Source: Lachancea thermotolerans CBS 6340
Lineage: Eukaryota > Ascomycota > Saccharomycetes > Saccharomycetales > Saccharomycetaceae
Direction of reading: 5' to 3'
NCBI RefSeq assembly: GCF_000142805.1
Contig: NC_013080.1
Span: 992,001 to 1,056,000, forward strand
Length of the DNA: 64,000 nt
The translations under genes and the position numbers were made by a program. The notes under the pieces are model-generated. The model saw only the letters and a program-made list of their open reading frames with translations. It searched no databases and was not told the DNA's origin. This document shows positions 18,092 through 28,285 of this stretch, piece after piece (within the stretch, counting starts at the first letter, position 1; each line of letters starts with the position of its first letter).

Positions 18092-19402
18092 ATGCTTCGG
18101 TGGATAAGTCAAAAACTCGCCATGTCAGCCGTCCCAAGGCCTAAAGTGATTGTGATTGCCGGAACGACAGGAGTAGGCAAGTCTCAGCTTTCAATTCAGC
18201 TCGCCTCCCGCGTCTCCGGCGAAGTTATAAATTCAGATTCCATGCAGGTGTATAAAGATATTCCTATCATCACCAATAAGCATCCAATTGAAGAAAGAGA
18301 GAATGTAGCGCACCATGTCATGAATCATGTTAGTTGGGATGAAGAATATTTTCTCCATCGTTTCGAAAAAGAGTGCCTCAACGCTATCAAAGACATTCAT
18401 TCTCGGGGGAAGATCCCTATAATAGTTGGCGGGACGCACTACTACCTTCAAATATTACTCGAAAAGCGTATCGAGAAGAAAACTAGAGCTTTACTTCCCG
18501 AAGAACAAGCTATATTAGACAGCAACGAGCCTCACCAACTATACTCGATGCTAAAAGAAGTCGACCCAGATATTGCATCGAAGTATCATCCTAACGATAT
18601 TAGAAGAGTGAGAAGAATGCTTGAAATATACTTTACTACAGGTCAAAAGCCTAGCCAAGCTTTTTCGGAACAAAAGCAATCGCTTGTTTTCGATACACTT
18701 TTCTTGTGGGTATATAGTTCACCTGAAGTGCTTGAAGGAAGGCTTGACAAAAGAGTTGATGCTATGATGGAGAGTGGCGCACTCAATGAAATACGACAGC
18801 TCCACGAGTACTACAATTCCTGTAATTACAGCGTTGACAAATGCGAAAATGGTGTATGGCAGGTTATTGGGTTCAAGGAATTTTTACCTTGGCTCGAAAA
18901 CGCAGATGGCTCTTCTTTTTGCGATTCAGTAGACCGCATGAAAGTGAGGACCCGGCAGTATGCAAAAAAGCAAGTCAAGTGGATCAAAAAGATGTTACTA
19001 CCAGATGTAAAGAGCCACTTATATGCGTTAGATGCAACTGACCTCAACCATTGGGATGAAAATGTATCTCAACGAGCATTTTCAATTGCAGATAGTTTCA
19101 TTTCAAATCGAATCATTGAAGAACCCTTTGTTCCCCCCAGCCTCGAAGACGTTGTGAAGAACAATGACACAGAATCAAACAGCCCCAAAACAGCTGGGGA
19201 TTGGAGTCGCCAGCAATGCGATATCTGCCGAGACAAGGACGACAATCCCTTAGTTGCCATTGGAGAGAAGAGCTGGAATATCCATCTTAAAAGCAGACGA
19301 CATAGGTCAAATTTGTCCCGCATAAAAAAGCGTGAGAACCTAGAACTCTGGAAAAAGAAGAAAGCAAAGGAGATTTGCGCCGACGAAAAAGAAGCAGTTT
19401 AG
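18092..19402 (+). CDS. MOD5: tRNA dimethylallyltransferase (i6A37), dual-start
   Basis: Transfers dimethylallyl from DMAPP to A37 of certain tRNAs in cytosol, nucleus and mitochondria. The protein has 436 residues (S. cerevisiae 428). The P-loop GTTGVGKS is at 24-31, followed by NSDSMQVYKDIPIITNKH and IIVGGTHYYLQ, both family signatures. Near the C-terminus a C2H2 zinc finger (CDIC..., then HLKSRRH, about 376-405) resembles the one typical of eukaryotic members. Two in-frame ATGs at codons 1 and 11 flank a short basic segment (MLRWISQKLA), as in S. cerevisiae, where the first start gives the mitochondrial form. The stop is only 5 bases from the RIM20 stop on the other strand. It competes with sterol synthesis for the DMAPP made downstream of ERG12 and ERG8. 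Confidence 0.97.
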   Translation: MLRWISQKLAMSAVPRPKVIVIAGTTGVGKSQLSIQLASRVSGEVINSDSMQVYKDIPIITNKHPIEERENVAHHVMNHVSWDEEYFLHRFEKECLNAIKDIHSRGKIPIIVGGTHYYLQILLEKRIEKKTRALLPEEQAILDSNEPHQLYSMLKEVDPDIASKYHPNDIRRVRRMLEIYFTTGQKPSQAFSEQKQSLVFDTLFLWVYSSPEVLEGRLDKRVDAMMESGALNEIRQLHEYYNSCNYSVDKCENGVWQVIGFKEFLPWLENADGSSFCDSVDRMKVRTRQYAKKQVKWIKKMLLPDVKSHLYALDATDLNHWDENVSQRAFSIADSFISNRIIEEPFVPPSLEDVVKNNDTESNSPKTAGDWSRQQCDICRDKDDNPLVAIGEKSWNIHLKSRRHRSNLSRIKKRENLELWKKKKAKEICADEKEAV

Positions 19403-19407
19403 AGAGA

Positions 19408-21390
19408 TTATTCATAACTTGACTTTAGCAAAGCGTCCTCCAAGTTTCTCTTTTGTTCCTTTCTCTGCGCCTCAAATTGCTGCACATCTGTTAGTAGAGA
19501 GCCTGCTGAAGTGATTAGATCATTGTAAAACTTTGACCCGCCTATTATGTTTTCTTTAACGTCACCTAAGAGCTTCAAGGAATGCTTAAAATCTTGAACA
19601 AAAATGTCACGAGCGTCAATACGCTGCATTTGCCTGTCACCTTCAACTTGTGCTTCAAGCTTTTCGATCAGTTTGTTGTTTAGGTTCTTTTCGCCTTCTA
19701 CCGCGCTGATTTCTTTGTCAAACATTTTAAGGTGTTCAGCAAACAAGCCTTCAAATTCTGTTTGGCCAGTTTTCTTATAAGCTGATATTATTTTTGGGAG
19801 GATAGTGCTTCTGGAAGACTTGTTTTCTGTTTTTAAAATTAGATCCTCTCGTCTCTTAAGTGTAGCTGAAACCTCTTTAACGAGAGGGTTATTAGATTCT
19901 GGTAACTTTATAGGCGCTGTCAGAAGTTTCTTATCTATCACCTCAAACTGCTGAGTCGTTTCGTAATCAACAGATTCTCCTTCTTGTAGATACTTCTTAA
20001 TTTTGTGGTATTTTGACCAATAATCTTGATTGACCTCTTCAGATGGGGCAATAGTCCAACTCAGTGTTCCGAATTTGGACCTCAGCAGCTTGTCTGTATC
20101 AGATTCTTGACTCAAAAGGCTAAAAACTTGCCCCAAGATGTCTCCAACATGTTGTGAATTGAGCTTCAAATCGTTCATAGAGCGCTCGCAATTGTCCAGC
20201 TCTTCAGGATCGATAGGGTGCAGTGCACCCGGAATTTCATAAGAAGGTAGCTTTTCAAGAAGCATTTTGTTCATGGCATTAAGAGGCGCAACGATGTATT
20301 GTTGGAAATATTGTTCTTGGCGTTGGCTGAAAGCGTTGGAGCTTTCCATTACAAAATTGGGAAGAAGTTCTTTGAAGAGAGGAGCACAAGCTGCAGAACC
20401 AGTCGAGCTAGGTGTTCCGCTTATATCTTCGAAATTAATTGACTTCACCATTGAGGCCGGTTTCAATGGTGGGATGGTTGTTGGTATGTTTTGTAGGTAA
20501 ATCAAATCATTATCTCGTTCTGCAGTTTTCAAAGCTTCGCTGACTTTCCTTCTGAATAGCTCAGCGGTGTCGTCCTGCGCTGAAACATGGCGTAGGTGTT
20601 CAGAAGCGTCCCTTAGGGATTTCACTTTCGATCCATAATCTCCTTTTTCATCAAAAATTAGGCTGTATCTAAAGCTCGTTACGGCCTCGAAATATGAAGC
20701 TTTGTCTTTTAGGCGCTTATCCCAATCACTTCGTATAAGCTCGCTCGAGGCTGCCTGTTTATAAGAAGCTTTATAGTAAAGGGACACTTGAAGAGCAAGT
20801 CGAGCAATTATGGAGTTTTTCAATCCATCTTTGATGGCTTTGAGCCAAAAGAGCTCCTGAGCTTGCGCCAGCATTAATTGTTCCAAGCACTGAATGGCTT
20901 TTTTTTCCATGATAGGATCGCTCATTTCTTTAAGTTCCTTAGCAATAAATGAGAAACAGCCCGCGCTTTTTTGGGAGAAAATACATGCTTTCTTTAATCC
21001 TTCAGTTGTACCATTATTGGAATCAGCGGCCAAAAGTGAATATAGGGCACCGATATCGTAGACTATGTTTAGCTTTTCAAAAACAAACCTCGAGTCTTCC
21101 TTTCCATACGATTTTAGGCTTAGAGTTTCGAACCATTTAAAGCTCAGTTGATTATCTGGAAACTTCTTCTCGAGTTGAATCAGCTGTAGGTAGTAGTTAT
21201 GAAGAGCTTCGACACCTTCTGGTGAAATGTCAGCCTCTAAGGCAGCATCTCGCATCTTATCAATAGTTTCCAGATCATTGCCGAAGACAGACGCTACCTG
21301 GTAGAAGTTGTCGTTTATTAAGTTTGATAGACCACTCTTTAGATCTACTTTTAAGCTTCTTTTCAAAGGGATACACAGCAATTGGGACAT
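19408..21390 (-). CDS. RIM20: BRO1-domain protein of the Rim101 pH pathway
   Basis: A 660-residue Bro1/ALIX-like protein; S. cerevisiae Rim20 (YOR275C) has 661. It binds ESCRT-III Snf7 on endosomes and the transcription factor Rim101, bringing Rim101 to the protease Rim13 at alkaline pH. The N-terminal Bro1 domain covers about residues 1-360 and contains ALEADISPEGVEALHNYYLQ, YDIGALYSLLA and the helical block LAQAQELFWLKAIKDGLKNS. After it comes a coiled, charged V-domain-like part to about 640. The ATG at 21390 gives the family start (IPLKRSLKVDLKSGLSNLI). It is convergent with MOD5. Confidence 0.95.
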   Translation of the reverse strand: MSQLLCIPLKRSLKVDLKSGLSNLINDNFYQVASVFGNDLETIDKMRDAALEADISPEGVEALHNYYLQLIQLEKKFPDNQLSFKWFETLSLKSYGKEDSRFVFEKLNIVYDIGALYSLLAADSNNGTTEGLKKACIFSQKSAGCFSFIAKELKEMSDPIMEKKAIQCLEQLMLAQAQELFWLKAIKDGLKNSIIARLALQVSLYYKASYKQAASSELIRSDWDKRLKDKASYFEAVTSFRYSLIFDEKGDYGSKVKSLRDASEHLRHVSAQDDTAELFRRKVSEALKTAERDNDLIYLQNIPTTIPPLKPASMVKSINFEDISGTPSSTGSAACAPLFKELLPNFVMESSNAFSQRQEQYFQQYIVAPLNAMNKMLLEKLPSYEIPGALHPIDPEELDNCERSMNDLKLNSQHVGDILGQVFSLLSQESDTDKLLRSKFGTLSWTIAPSEEVNQDYWSKYHKIKKYLQEGESVDYETTQQFEVIDKKLLTAPIKLPESNNPLVKEVSATLKRREDLILKTENKSSRSTILPKIISAYKKTGQTEFEGLFAEHLKMFDKEISAVEGEKNLNNKLIEKLEAQVEGDRQMQRIDARDIFVQDFKHSLKLLGDVKENIIGGSKFYNDLITSAGSLLTDVQQFEAQRKEQKRNLEDALLKSSYE

Positions 21391-23263
21391 GCTTCTGCTT
21401 TTTAGAACATTGAATCGTCAAGACTTGCGCTTTCCGCTCATGGGAAATTAACTAATTTTAAAATTATACTAGGGTCCGTTTGCATATCCCCAACAAAAAT
21501 TATAACACAACGCCAGCATTGGCGATGATTTTTAAAAGAAGCAGGTATTCATCTATCTCCGTTATACTCGCGAGCATATAAATGGGATATATGTCTGTGT
21601 TGTGCTGGCAACAAGATGGTTAATAATCCTTGAAAGGATTCGGATTTCCTGAATTGCTATGAGTTTCGATAATAAAAACTACTTGTTTTGTTCTCCAGTT
21701 ATAATAGAGCATTAACGTGAGCGCAGTTTGAATACTCAATTAACTCAATACGACTTGTTGGAATTGTCCTCATCCGTCCTTCATGTTTAGGAAGACACTT
21801 AGTCAATCAAATTATTCCTTAAAGGGGGTTTCGCCGATCTGATGCCTCTACTATGAGTATACCCGCCTTCCCTTTCAACTGGGTTGAACACCTCTATTTT
21901 GAGGTAATCAAACATAAAACTCACTTATGACTTGCTTGTACTCACGCGCTGTGTCGGCGTCATACTTCGGCGCAAAGGTTTGAGAAACAAAATAAATCGT
22001 GGCAAAAAGATTTTGAAAGAGCGCAAAAAGTTCAAAGCACGCCAAAAGTCCCACTAAAATTCTCTTTTCACCCTGAAGCAACAGTTGCCTCGCTATTTCG
22101 ATGATAAATTGTGCTTTATATGACGTTTTGCATTTTTTAAATTCCAGTCATTGCGACTGCCGCCTTGCCCAATGAAAACAACCTCCACGATATTGGAGCT
22201 CGGTTGATTTGAAGATGATTTCACTGCTCAATAGAATGGTAGGGATTGCTCTGCAGTAGAGGTTTCTCTCAAATCTGTTAACCTCTATTGAGCGCTTCCT
22301 CAGTTAGTAAGAACTTCCTTCAGAAAATTAAACTTAAAAATATGGAGATTACTTGAATCATCAAGCGCTTGCTACACATATATTACCTGATACGTAGTAT
22401 TGCGGCAAAAAGAACAAACGGATGTGCTTTTATTGAGAGTGCTGCCGTGAATGTCGGAAAATGGCACCAAGCTGATTGATGCAATTAGTTGCGATCACCA
22501 AATGCCAGGCCTATAACCACCGCCAATCCTAGACCTCTCACATATCACTTGAAGTGTTACCTTTTTAACTTGTGTGCAGTTTTCTGGGAAAGAAAGCGTT
22601 ATTCAAGTTTCCGTAACATGTGTCACATGCTGGCATTGGCGGCTATTTTTATGGTATATTTAAGCTTTCAGCGATATACCAAAGCTATTATCTCAACCGA
22701 GCTCTGAATATTTTAGACAGTGAGAACAATCAAGGGCACATATATTGTCTTGCGTTTAACAAGAAACCAGAGTCAAGTCCTTGCACAATAGTGTACGTGA
22801 GCACACGCTGCGCTTGATTTAACTAAATGAGAAAGGCCAGTGATGATTTCGATGATGGCACACAGGCGGTCAGCTGTGCTCGGCCTGTATGCGAAAGGTC
22901 AGGACCAAGCGCCATAGAAGAATAAAATATTAACGAGCTCGCGCGGATGTTTGGATACAATTTTACAAGTTTTGGGACAGCTCTCTATCAGTATATAGTT
23001 TGTATAAAAGAAGGAGCCATCGTAATTACACATATATGCGGTGGCTCAAAAACAGGTCCGGTTGTTGTTGCGAGGAAGTCGTCTAAAATTTTTGATAAAG
23101 CCTCGAATTCCCATGCGCGAAGAAGAAGTACTACAATATCTTGGGATTTTCTTTCTTTCTTAGAGCACGCTTGTGCCATCGTGAGCATAGAAGCTTGACT
23201 TAAATCCCATAAAGCAGTGTGAAGTTTTTTTTTTTTCGTTCAGAGAACGAGATTCTGTGGGTT
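21391..23263. other. RIM20-EFR3 intergenic region
   Basis: 1873 bases with no recognisable gene; it contains the RIM20 promoter and the EFR3 3' end. Open frames are all under 85 codons and AT-rich. A 12-base T run at 23225-23236 lies just beyond the EFR3 stop. Nothing here resembles the hAT relic. Confidence 0.55.
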
Positions 23264-25444
23264 CTAAGCCGCGAACAGCTTTCCCCTGGTGGATGTTATC
23301 TGCACGTCTTCATTGGCGTCCTTAAAGTCGTCCTCGTCCTCTTGAAGTCTCACGGGAATGCTGAGTCGCTTTGCTCCCTTAGATGCGTTGTTGAGCAGCT
23401 TGAGGCTTTCGGATCTAGCTATCGCAGTTTTCTCAAGACCGACTACTTCCTCATCGTCTGGATCTTGAATTTTTATTTCGTTGCAATCGTCATCAAGTTC
23501 TGATAGGAGGAAGGTAATGTTTGTTATGTGAGATTTAACTGACTGCGAGCCTCTTGATAAGCCATTTCTTTTTGAGGCAGGAGCTCCCTTAAGTTCCGCT
23601 GCTTTTAGGTCTTTCACCTTTGGTGAATTGTATCTAAGTGTTTTTAAGGAGCGCACGTCGGAGGAGACAGTAAACTTTGGCGTGTATTCGTAGTTGTTGT
23701 TCGATGGCAGGGGCAGCGCGAAGCTTTCTTTGTTATGAGTTTCTTCGTTATTGTTACTGTGGGACACCAAGTCAGTTGTTGAAATATTATTTCCGTTGGA
23801 AGCAATGATTCTCCTGCCTTTTTCGGAGTATTTGTTCGTCTCAACATCAGAATAGTAGTTTAACAAGTCGTCACGAGAGAAACGCTCTCCAGATTTTCTT
23901 TTATATTGGGCTTGATTTCTGTAGTCGCTTATGCCCAGGAATTTTGCGGCCTCTTCGTGGTATATGTAGTAAGGGTCATTGTTTTTACTATCGTACTCCA
24001 AGTAATGCTTTAAACCGGCAAGGAGCGCAATTCCTTTGAATTTAGAGAACGCTGCAGCAATAAACTCTTGTTGTAGACCTTCAGATGTTAGGGAGTCTAT
24101 GAAGTGAAACAACTTCGATATCGAAAACGACCCGCTGACCGACTCGCTGACAACGCTGAAAAGTTTGAGAGGGCGATCGACATATGCAGTGAGATCTAGG
24201 AACATTTCCAAGCTCAACGAAGGTGTGTAGGTCGATGCCGCGAGTTCCTGTATATCACGACGCAGTATATTGTGAAACTTCAAATTTCTTTCGTCTCTCA
24301 ACCTCAAGAGAATTTCGGAAAACATGTCAGAGGTTTGATCTTTATAGTAAGTCTTTCGGTTTAGGTCGCCTATGGTGGTAGCGCATTGGTTGCTTGTCTC
24401 TGCAGTGGCACCTGCAGCAAGTTGAGTATTGAGCAGTTTGCGCATAACGTCAAGAATACTTAGACCAACAATACTCACTTCGGAAACGAGTAAGCTTGAG
24501 ATCAATTTAAGAACTATCACAGATTGCTCCTTGTCTTTGTCGAGCTGACGGATGAAGATGAGGATAACAATATATCTCAAATGAACCGGAATTCCATTAC
24601 AGATGAATTGAAGTAAACTCTTGTTTGGAATTCTCAATAGCACTTTGAGCAAGGCCTTTATTGCTAAGGTTAACTTGTCAGTCTCAGCAGTGTTGAAAAA
24701 TGAGCGTAGTGCATTGACCGCTTCATCGTCACTGTTAGTTAGGTCATCCAAGCCTGGCACCTGAGTCTGTGTTCTGGTGAGTCTCTTCGCGATTGGCTGA
24801 TCTGAGGAAGCTTCTAAATTCTTCACCCTATATTGCGGGTTTCTTTCCTGATATTTTGTGAGTGATAGTTCAGCGGCTCTAGATAACAGCTTACTAGCTT
24901 GTGGGGTGGCCGCAAGGTTAGTAACAACTGAGATATCTGAACAGCCTTTGAGAAGCAGAATGTCGTCGCGCAGACGATCTGTTACGACCTCGAGGTACAA
25001 GTTGACAAAAACTTCGAACATGTCGATAAACTCCGTATCTCCATTGCACATGGCACCATCTAAATTCCGGCATATGCTTCCAAACGTCTCCTCCACCTTT
25101 TCTAAGACGCCGACGTCGTTGTTAACATTAGCGTTCGAGAGTATTTTAATCATTATTTGAAGAAAGTCTTTAACAAACACATTCAGGTTCTCTTTGCAGT
25201 GGTTGACGATCTTGTTCATGAGCTCAAGAGTAACAGTGATATTCCCAATTCGCCTGTGGTTGAGGTCTGCCACACATTTCTTAGCCAAGTAGGTGCTCAC
25301 CTTTTCAAGCTTAGTACGTCTGGAATTTACATAGTACAGCAGATATGAGGTCTCCGAGGACTTGGGCTTTTTGTCTGGCGTTCTCCCTGTCGGATAGCAC
25401 TGATTGACCAATTTCTGGTGCTTGGGAGTGAACAGAATGCGCAT
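23264..25444 (-). CDS. EFR3: Plasma-membrane scaffold for the Stt4 PI 4-kinase
   Basis: A 726-residue protein of the Efr3/RBO family, which anchors the Stt4-Ypp1 phosphatidylinositol 4-kinase complex at the plasma membrane. The N-terminus MRILFTPKHQKLVNQCYPTG, then KKPKSSETSYLLYYVNSR and NLNVFVKDFLQIM, is nearly that of S. cerevisiae Efr3 (YMR212C). The basic patch there binds acidic lipids. Most of the protein is helical repeat; the C-terminal third is low-complexity and polar. I chose the ATG at 25444 to match the family start; seven codons upstream the frame is open only to a TTG. It is divergent from CEF1 over 125 bases. Confidence 0.95.
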   Translation of the reverse strand: MRILFTPKHQKLVNQCYPTGRTPDKKPKSSETSYLLYYVNSRRTKLEKVSTYLAKKCVADLNHRRIGNITVTLELMNKIVNHCKENLNVFVKDFLQIMIKILSNANVNNDVGVLEKVEETFGSICRNLDGAMCNGDTEFIDMFEVFVNLYLEVVTDRLRDDILLLKGCSDISVVTNLAATPQASKLLSRAAELSLTKYQERNPQYRVKNLEASSDQPIAKRLTRTQTQVPGLDDLTNSDDEAVNALRSFFNTAETDKLTLAIKALLKVLLRIPNKSLLQFICNGIPVHLRYIVILIFIRQLDKDKEQSVIVLKLISSLLVSEVSIVGLSILDVMRKLLNTQLAAGATAETSNQCATTIGDLNRKTYYKDQTSDMFSEILLRLRDERNLKFHNILRRDIQELAASTYTPSLSLEMFLDLTAYVDRPLKLFSVVSESVSGSFSISKLFHFIDSLTSEGLQQEFIAAAFSKFKGIALLAGLKHYLEYDSKNNDPYYIYHEEAAKFLGISDYRNQAQYKRKSGERFSRDDLLNYYSDVETNKYSEKGRRIIASNGNNISTTDLVSHSNNNEETHNKESFALPLPSNNNYEYTPKFTVSSDVRSLKTLRYNSPKVKDLKAAELKGAPASKRNGLSRGSQSVKSHITNITFLLSELDDDCNEIKIQDPDDEEVVGLEKTAIARSESLKLLNNASKGAKRLSIPVRLQEDEDDFKDANEDVQITSTRGKLFAA

Positions 25445-25569
25445 TTTTAGCCCTTTTTTGTTCAAATCTTTTAGTCGGTTTTCATTACTTAGTTTTCGTG
25501 TAAATAATTACTGCTGACAACATTAAAAGAGTAAGTGATATGAACCACTTATAGCTCAAGAGCCTAAAT

Positions 25570-27261
25570 ATGCCTCCTGTCCCCATTTATGTCAAAGGGG
25601 GAGTATGGTCTAATATTGAAGACCAAATTCTAAAAGCTGCCATACAAAAATATGGAACCCATCAGTGGAGTAAAGTTGCATCTCTGCTCCAAAAGAAAAC
25701 TGCTAAGCAATGTGAATCTAGATGGAATGAGTTCCTGAATCCAAATTTGAACTTCTCTGAATTTAGCAAGGAGGATGATTCAAGGCTACTCGAACTGGTG
25801 AAAAAGCTGCCAAACCAATGGAGGACGATATCTGAGGCCATGGGCCGGACGGCGCAGGCCTGTATTAACCGATACAATACTCTTTTGGAAGGGGAGGATT
25901 CAGAGTTGAAACTTGGCAGTTCTCTTGATTTCGAAGTGGGCAATATAGACTTGGCTGCCGAAAGCAGACCTGCAAGACCAGATCCCGCCGACCTTGATTC
26001 TATGGACAAAGAAATGCTAGCAGAAGCACGCGCCAGGTTGTTGAACACTCAGGGCAAAAAGGCCACAAGGAAAATACGGGAACGTATGCTAGAGGAAAGC
26101 AAAAGGGTTGCACATTTACAGAAAAGACGTGAATTGAAACAAGCTGGTATCGACTCTAAGATAAAGGCCCCGAGAAAAAAGTATGGAACCGAGATTGACT
26201 ACAACGCGGATGTAGTTTATGAGAGAGAACCGCTTAGTGGGCCGTATGACACAAGTGAGGAGGACAAACGGGCTGCCCGCGCAATCACCAACTTTGAGCG
26301 CTCTGTGGATCGCAGCGGTTTGAAAGATGACGCGAGGCCTGGTAAGAGTGCTCGCCCTAATAAGAAGCGAGGACGAGATGAAAAAACGCAAATTAGTGGG
26401 GACGATTCCATTGTAACAAACGAGTACAAAAAGCCCAAGCTCGAACTTCCGATTCCGGCCTTGGCTTCTCAGGGCAAAGCAGTTGGAGCAGGCACGGAAC
26501 ATAGAACAAAGCCTTCGAAGAAGGCCATTTTGAGGTTATTCCAGCAGCTTCCAGAACCCAAAAACGATTTTGAAATAGTCCTCGATGATGAAAGTGAAGA
26601 TGAGGAAACAGAGCAAACCAATAGTCCTGACATAGAGTCCGAAAACTTAAGCAGGGAAGTATATGAAGAGATGTCCGCAAGTCTGGAGTCACGGCTTCCA
26701 GAACAACAAGTGAGTACGGATTCGCCGAATTATAAGAAGTTCCAATCGAGCCGCGCAGCTCTTCCGCTCCCTGATCCTATCATTAGTGCGAATACTCCAA
26801 TTGACATCGAATTCAACGCACTATTAGCTTCTACGCTTATCGGACATGAACCTATCGAAGGGTATGAACCTATCGAAGGGCAAGAAACGTTGATCCGCAC
26901 AAAAAACGCATTATTCGAAGCTTTGGAAGAGCCACAGGAACAGGAGAGAGCAGAATACGAGCAAAGAGTACGAAGGATTTTGAGTAAGTCGCCGTACGAT
27001 AACCCCGACGCAACGCAAACCTCAATAGAAGACGCCCTGTCGAGGCTTAAAACCCTGCAAACATCTATGGCCGAGGCAAACCTTCTTAAAGATCAAAACA
27101 CTTCCACCGCCAACAAAATATTTACGAAGCTGTTACCAAAACTTTCTCACTTGCGACAGAAATACTACCTGCATTACAAGATGTACCAAAACGAATATTA
27201 CGCAATACAAGCAAGAAAGAAAAAGCTGGAATTGTTTCTTGAAGGGGCAAAGCGTAGCTGA
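25570..27261 (+). CDS. CEF1: Pre-mRNA splicing factor of the Prp19 complex (Cdc5)
   Basis: The Cdc5/Cef1 core subunit of the Prp19 (NineTeen) complex, needed for spliceosome activation. It has 563 residues (S. cerevisiae 590). Two Myb-type repeats open the protein: GGVWSNIEDQILKAAIQKYG with WSKVASLLQKKTAKQCESRW (about 10-57), and FSKEDDSRLLELVKKLPNQW with CINRYNTLL (about 60-105). The conserved basic helix KKATRKIRERMLEESKRVAH follows. The middle is charged and poorly conserved, and the C-terminus is helical, for binding Prp19. A perfect 17-base direct repeat at 26846-26880 adds a duplicated EPIEG motif. Confidence 0.95.
   Translation: MPPVPIYVKGGVWSNIEDQILKAAIQKYGTHQWSKVASLLQKKTAKQCESRWNEFLNPNLNFSEFSKEDDSRLLELVKKLPNQWRTISEAMGRTAQACINRYNTLLEGEDSELKLGSSLDFEVGNIDLAAESRPARPDPADLDSMDKEMLAEARARLLNTQGKKATRKIRERMLEESKRVAHLQKRRELKQAGIDSKIKAPRKKYGTEIDYNADVVYEREPLSGPYDTSEEDKRAARAITNFERSVDRSGLKDDARPGKSARPNKKRGRDEKTQISGDDSIVTNEYKKPKLELPIPALASQGKAVGAGTEHRTKPSKKAILRLFQQLPEPKNDFEIVLDDESEDEETEQTNSPDIESENLSREVYEEMSASLESRLPEQQVSTDSPNYKKFQSSRAALPLPDPIISANTPIDIEFNALLASTLIGHEPIEGYEPIEGQETLIRTKNALFEALEEPQEQERAEYEQRVRRILSKSPYDNPDATQTSIEDALSRLKTLQTSMAEANLLKDQNTSTANKIFTKLLPKLSHLRQKYYLHYKMYQNEYYAIQARKKKLELFLEGAKRS
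26846..26880 (+). repeat. 18-base-period direct repeat inside CEF1
   Basis: Two identical 17-base copies (26846-26862 and 26864-26880) with one base between them keep the frame and encode HEPIEGYEPIEG. The perfect identity suggests a recent slippage duplication in the variable linker. Confidence 0.85.
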
Positions 27262-27341
27262 AATACATCTTTTCTCTGTCTAATGTGGACTTTCAGCGAT
27301 CTATCAAGAACTTCTATCTTTGAAGTTACGCTGCACGATAG

Positions 27342-27355
27342 TGAAAAAAATTTTT
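27342..27355 (+). promoter_or_regulatory. RRPE-like A/T motif upstream of CAF20
   Basis: TGAAAAAAATTTTT lies about 100 bases upstream of the CAF20 ATG. It resembles an RRPE with extra A and T bases and has no PAC neighbour, so its role is doubtful. Confidence 0.3.
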
Positions 27356-27453
27356 GGTGACTGTTAGGCGAATTGGCGACAACATCAAAGTCAAAGCCAA
27401 AAGATCAGAAGCTGACAACGAAGGCCGCATCTTGCCCACATTCACCAGCAAAC

Positions 27454-27915
27454 ATGTTCAGATACACAGAGGAAGAGCTTTTGCAATTGAAGCCTGAGGT
27501 TGACGTTCCTGTGAACTTCGACATTGACTCATTCAGAGCTATCATCGACAAAGTTAAGGAAATCCAAGGCCTACAAGAGGAAGAGTACCAACAATTCCAC
27601 CGCAGAAGATCTTCTCACCACCATGGCAGACCAAAGATTAAGCACACAAAGCCTAAGATTACCACCGATTCAGACGGGTGGTCCACTTTCGAGAACACTG
27701 TTGCGAGAAGAAAGTCGAATGCAGCTGGCAACGGTAGCGAGGAGGACTTGCCCGTTAAGGAGCAGCCAGTGATTGCTCAGGAAACGTTGAAGGTTAAGCC
27801 CAACAAAAACATTACTTCCACAAAGCCGGCTGATGCCAGAGATATCGTGACTGACAAGGCTGTCAACAACTTTAACGCCTTTGCTGCTCTGGAAAGCGAC
27901 GAGGAAGACGAGTAG
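27454..27915 (+). CDS. CAF20: eIF4E-binding protein (translation repressor)
   Basis: A 153-residue cap-dependent translation regulator that competes with eIF4G for eIF4E (Cdc33). The eIF4E-binding motif YxxxxL-hydrophobic is at residues 4-10 (YTEEELL). [12 protein letters not shown], the basic [15 protein letters not shown] block followed by [13 protein letters not shown], and the acidic end [14 protein letters not shown] are all shared with S. cerevisiae Caf20 (161 residues). I chose the ATG at 27454 because it places the motif at the extreme N-terminus as in the family; the frame extends upstream only to a TTG. CEF1 ends 192 bases before it on the same strand. Confidence 0.95.
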   Translation: MFRYTEEELLQLKPEVDVPVNFDIDSFRAIIDKVKEIQGLQEEEYQQFHRRRSSHHHGRPKIKHTKPKITTDSDGWSTFENTVARRKSNAAGNGSEEDLPVKEQPVIAQETLKVKPNKNITSTKPADARDIVTDKAVNNFNAFAALESDEEDE

Positions 27916-28285
27916 GATTCCTGTATGTAACTTTATAGCCCAATACAAGCTACGGGACTAAAGCAATTATTGCTGTCATCTGTTTTGAACTCTGGATCCT
28001 ATATGATACAGGCAGTTTCCGGGAAAGCGATCATTCCTGCAACCATAAAATGAGAAAGGCCCGCCTGCTTAAGAAGCCGTAGATTAGCAAGGGCACTTGC
28101 CTTATCTCGACGAGTTCGCACAGTTTCCTATGCAAGCATGACTTCCATCATTTAATACGAAGCCCATCGCTTCTTTATCATGAAATTATACAGCTTGGCC
28201 TTTCATCTCAACAAAGGCTGACGAAGAACTTCCGTTCAACTGGCAAGCAGCAAACCAAAATTTTCTGTTTTGCATTTTCCGAAAC
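27916..28285. other. CAF20-SCJ1 intergenic region
   Basis: 370 bases; the CAF20 3' end and SCJ1 promoter. I saw no clear unfolded-protein-response element (CAGNGTG) close to SCJ1. Confidence 0.5.
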
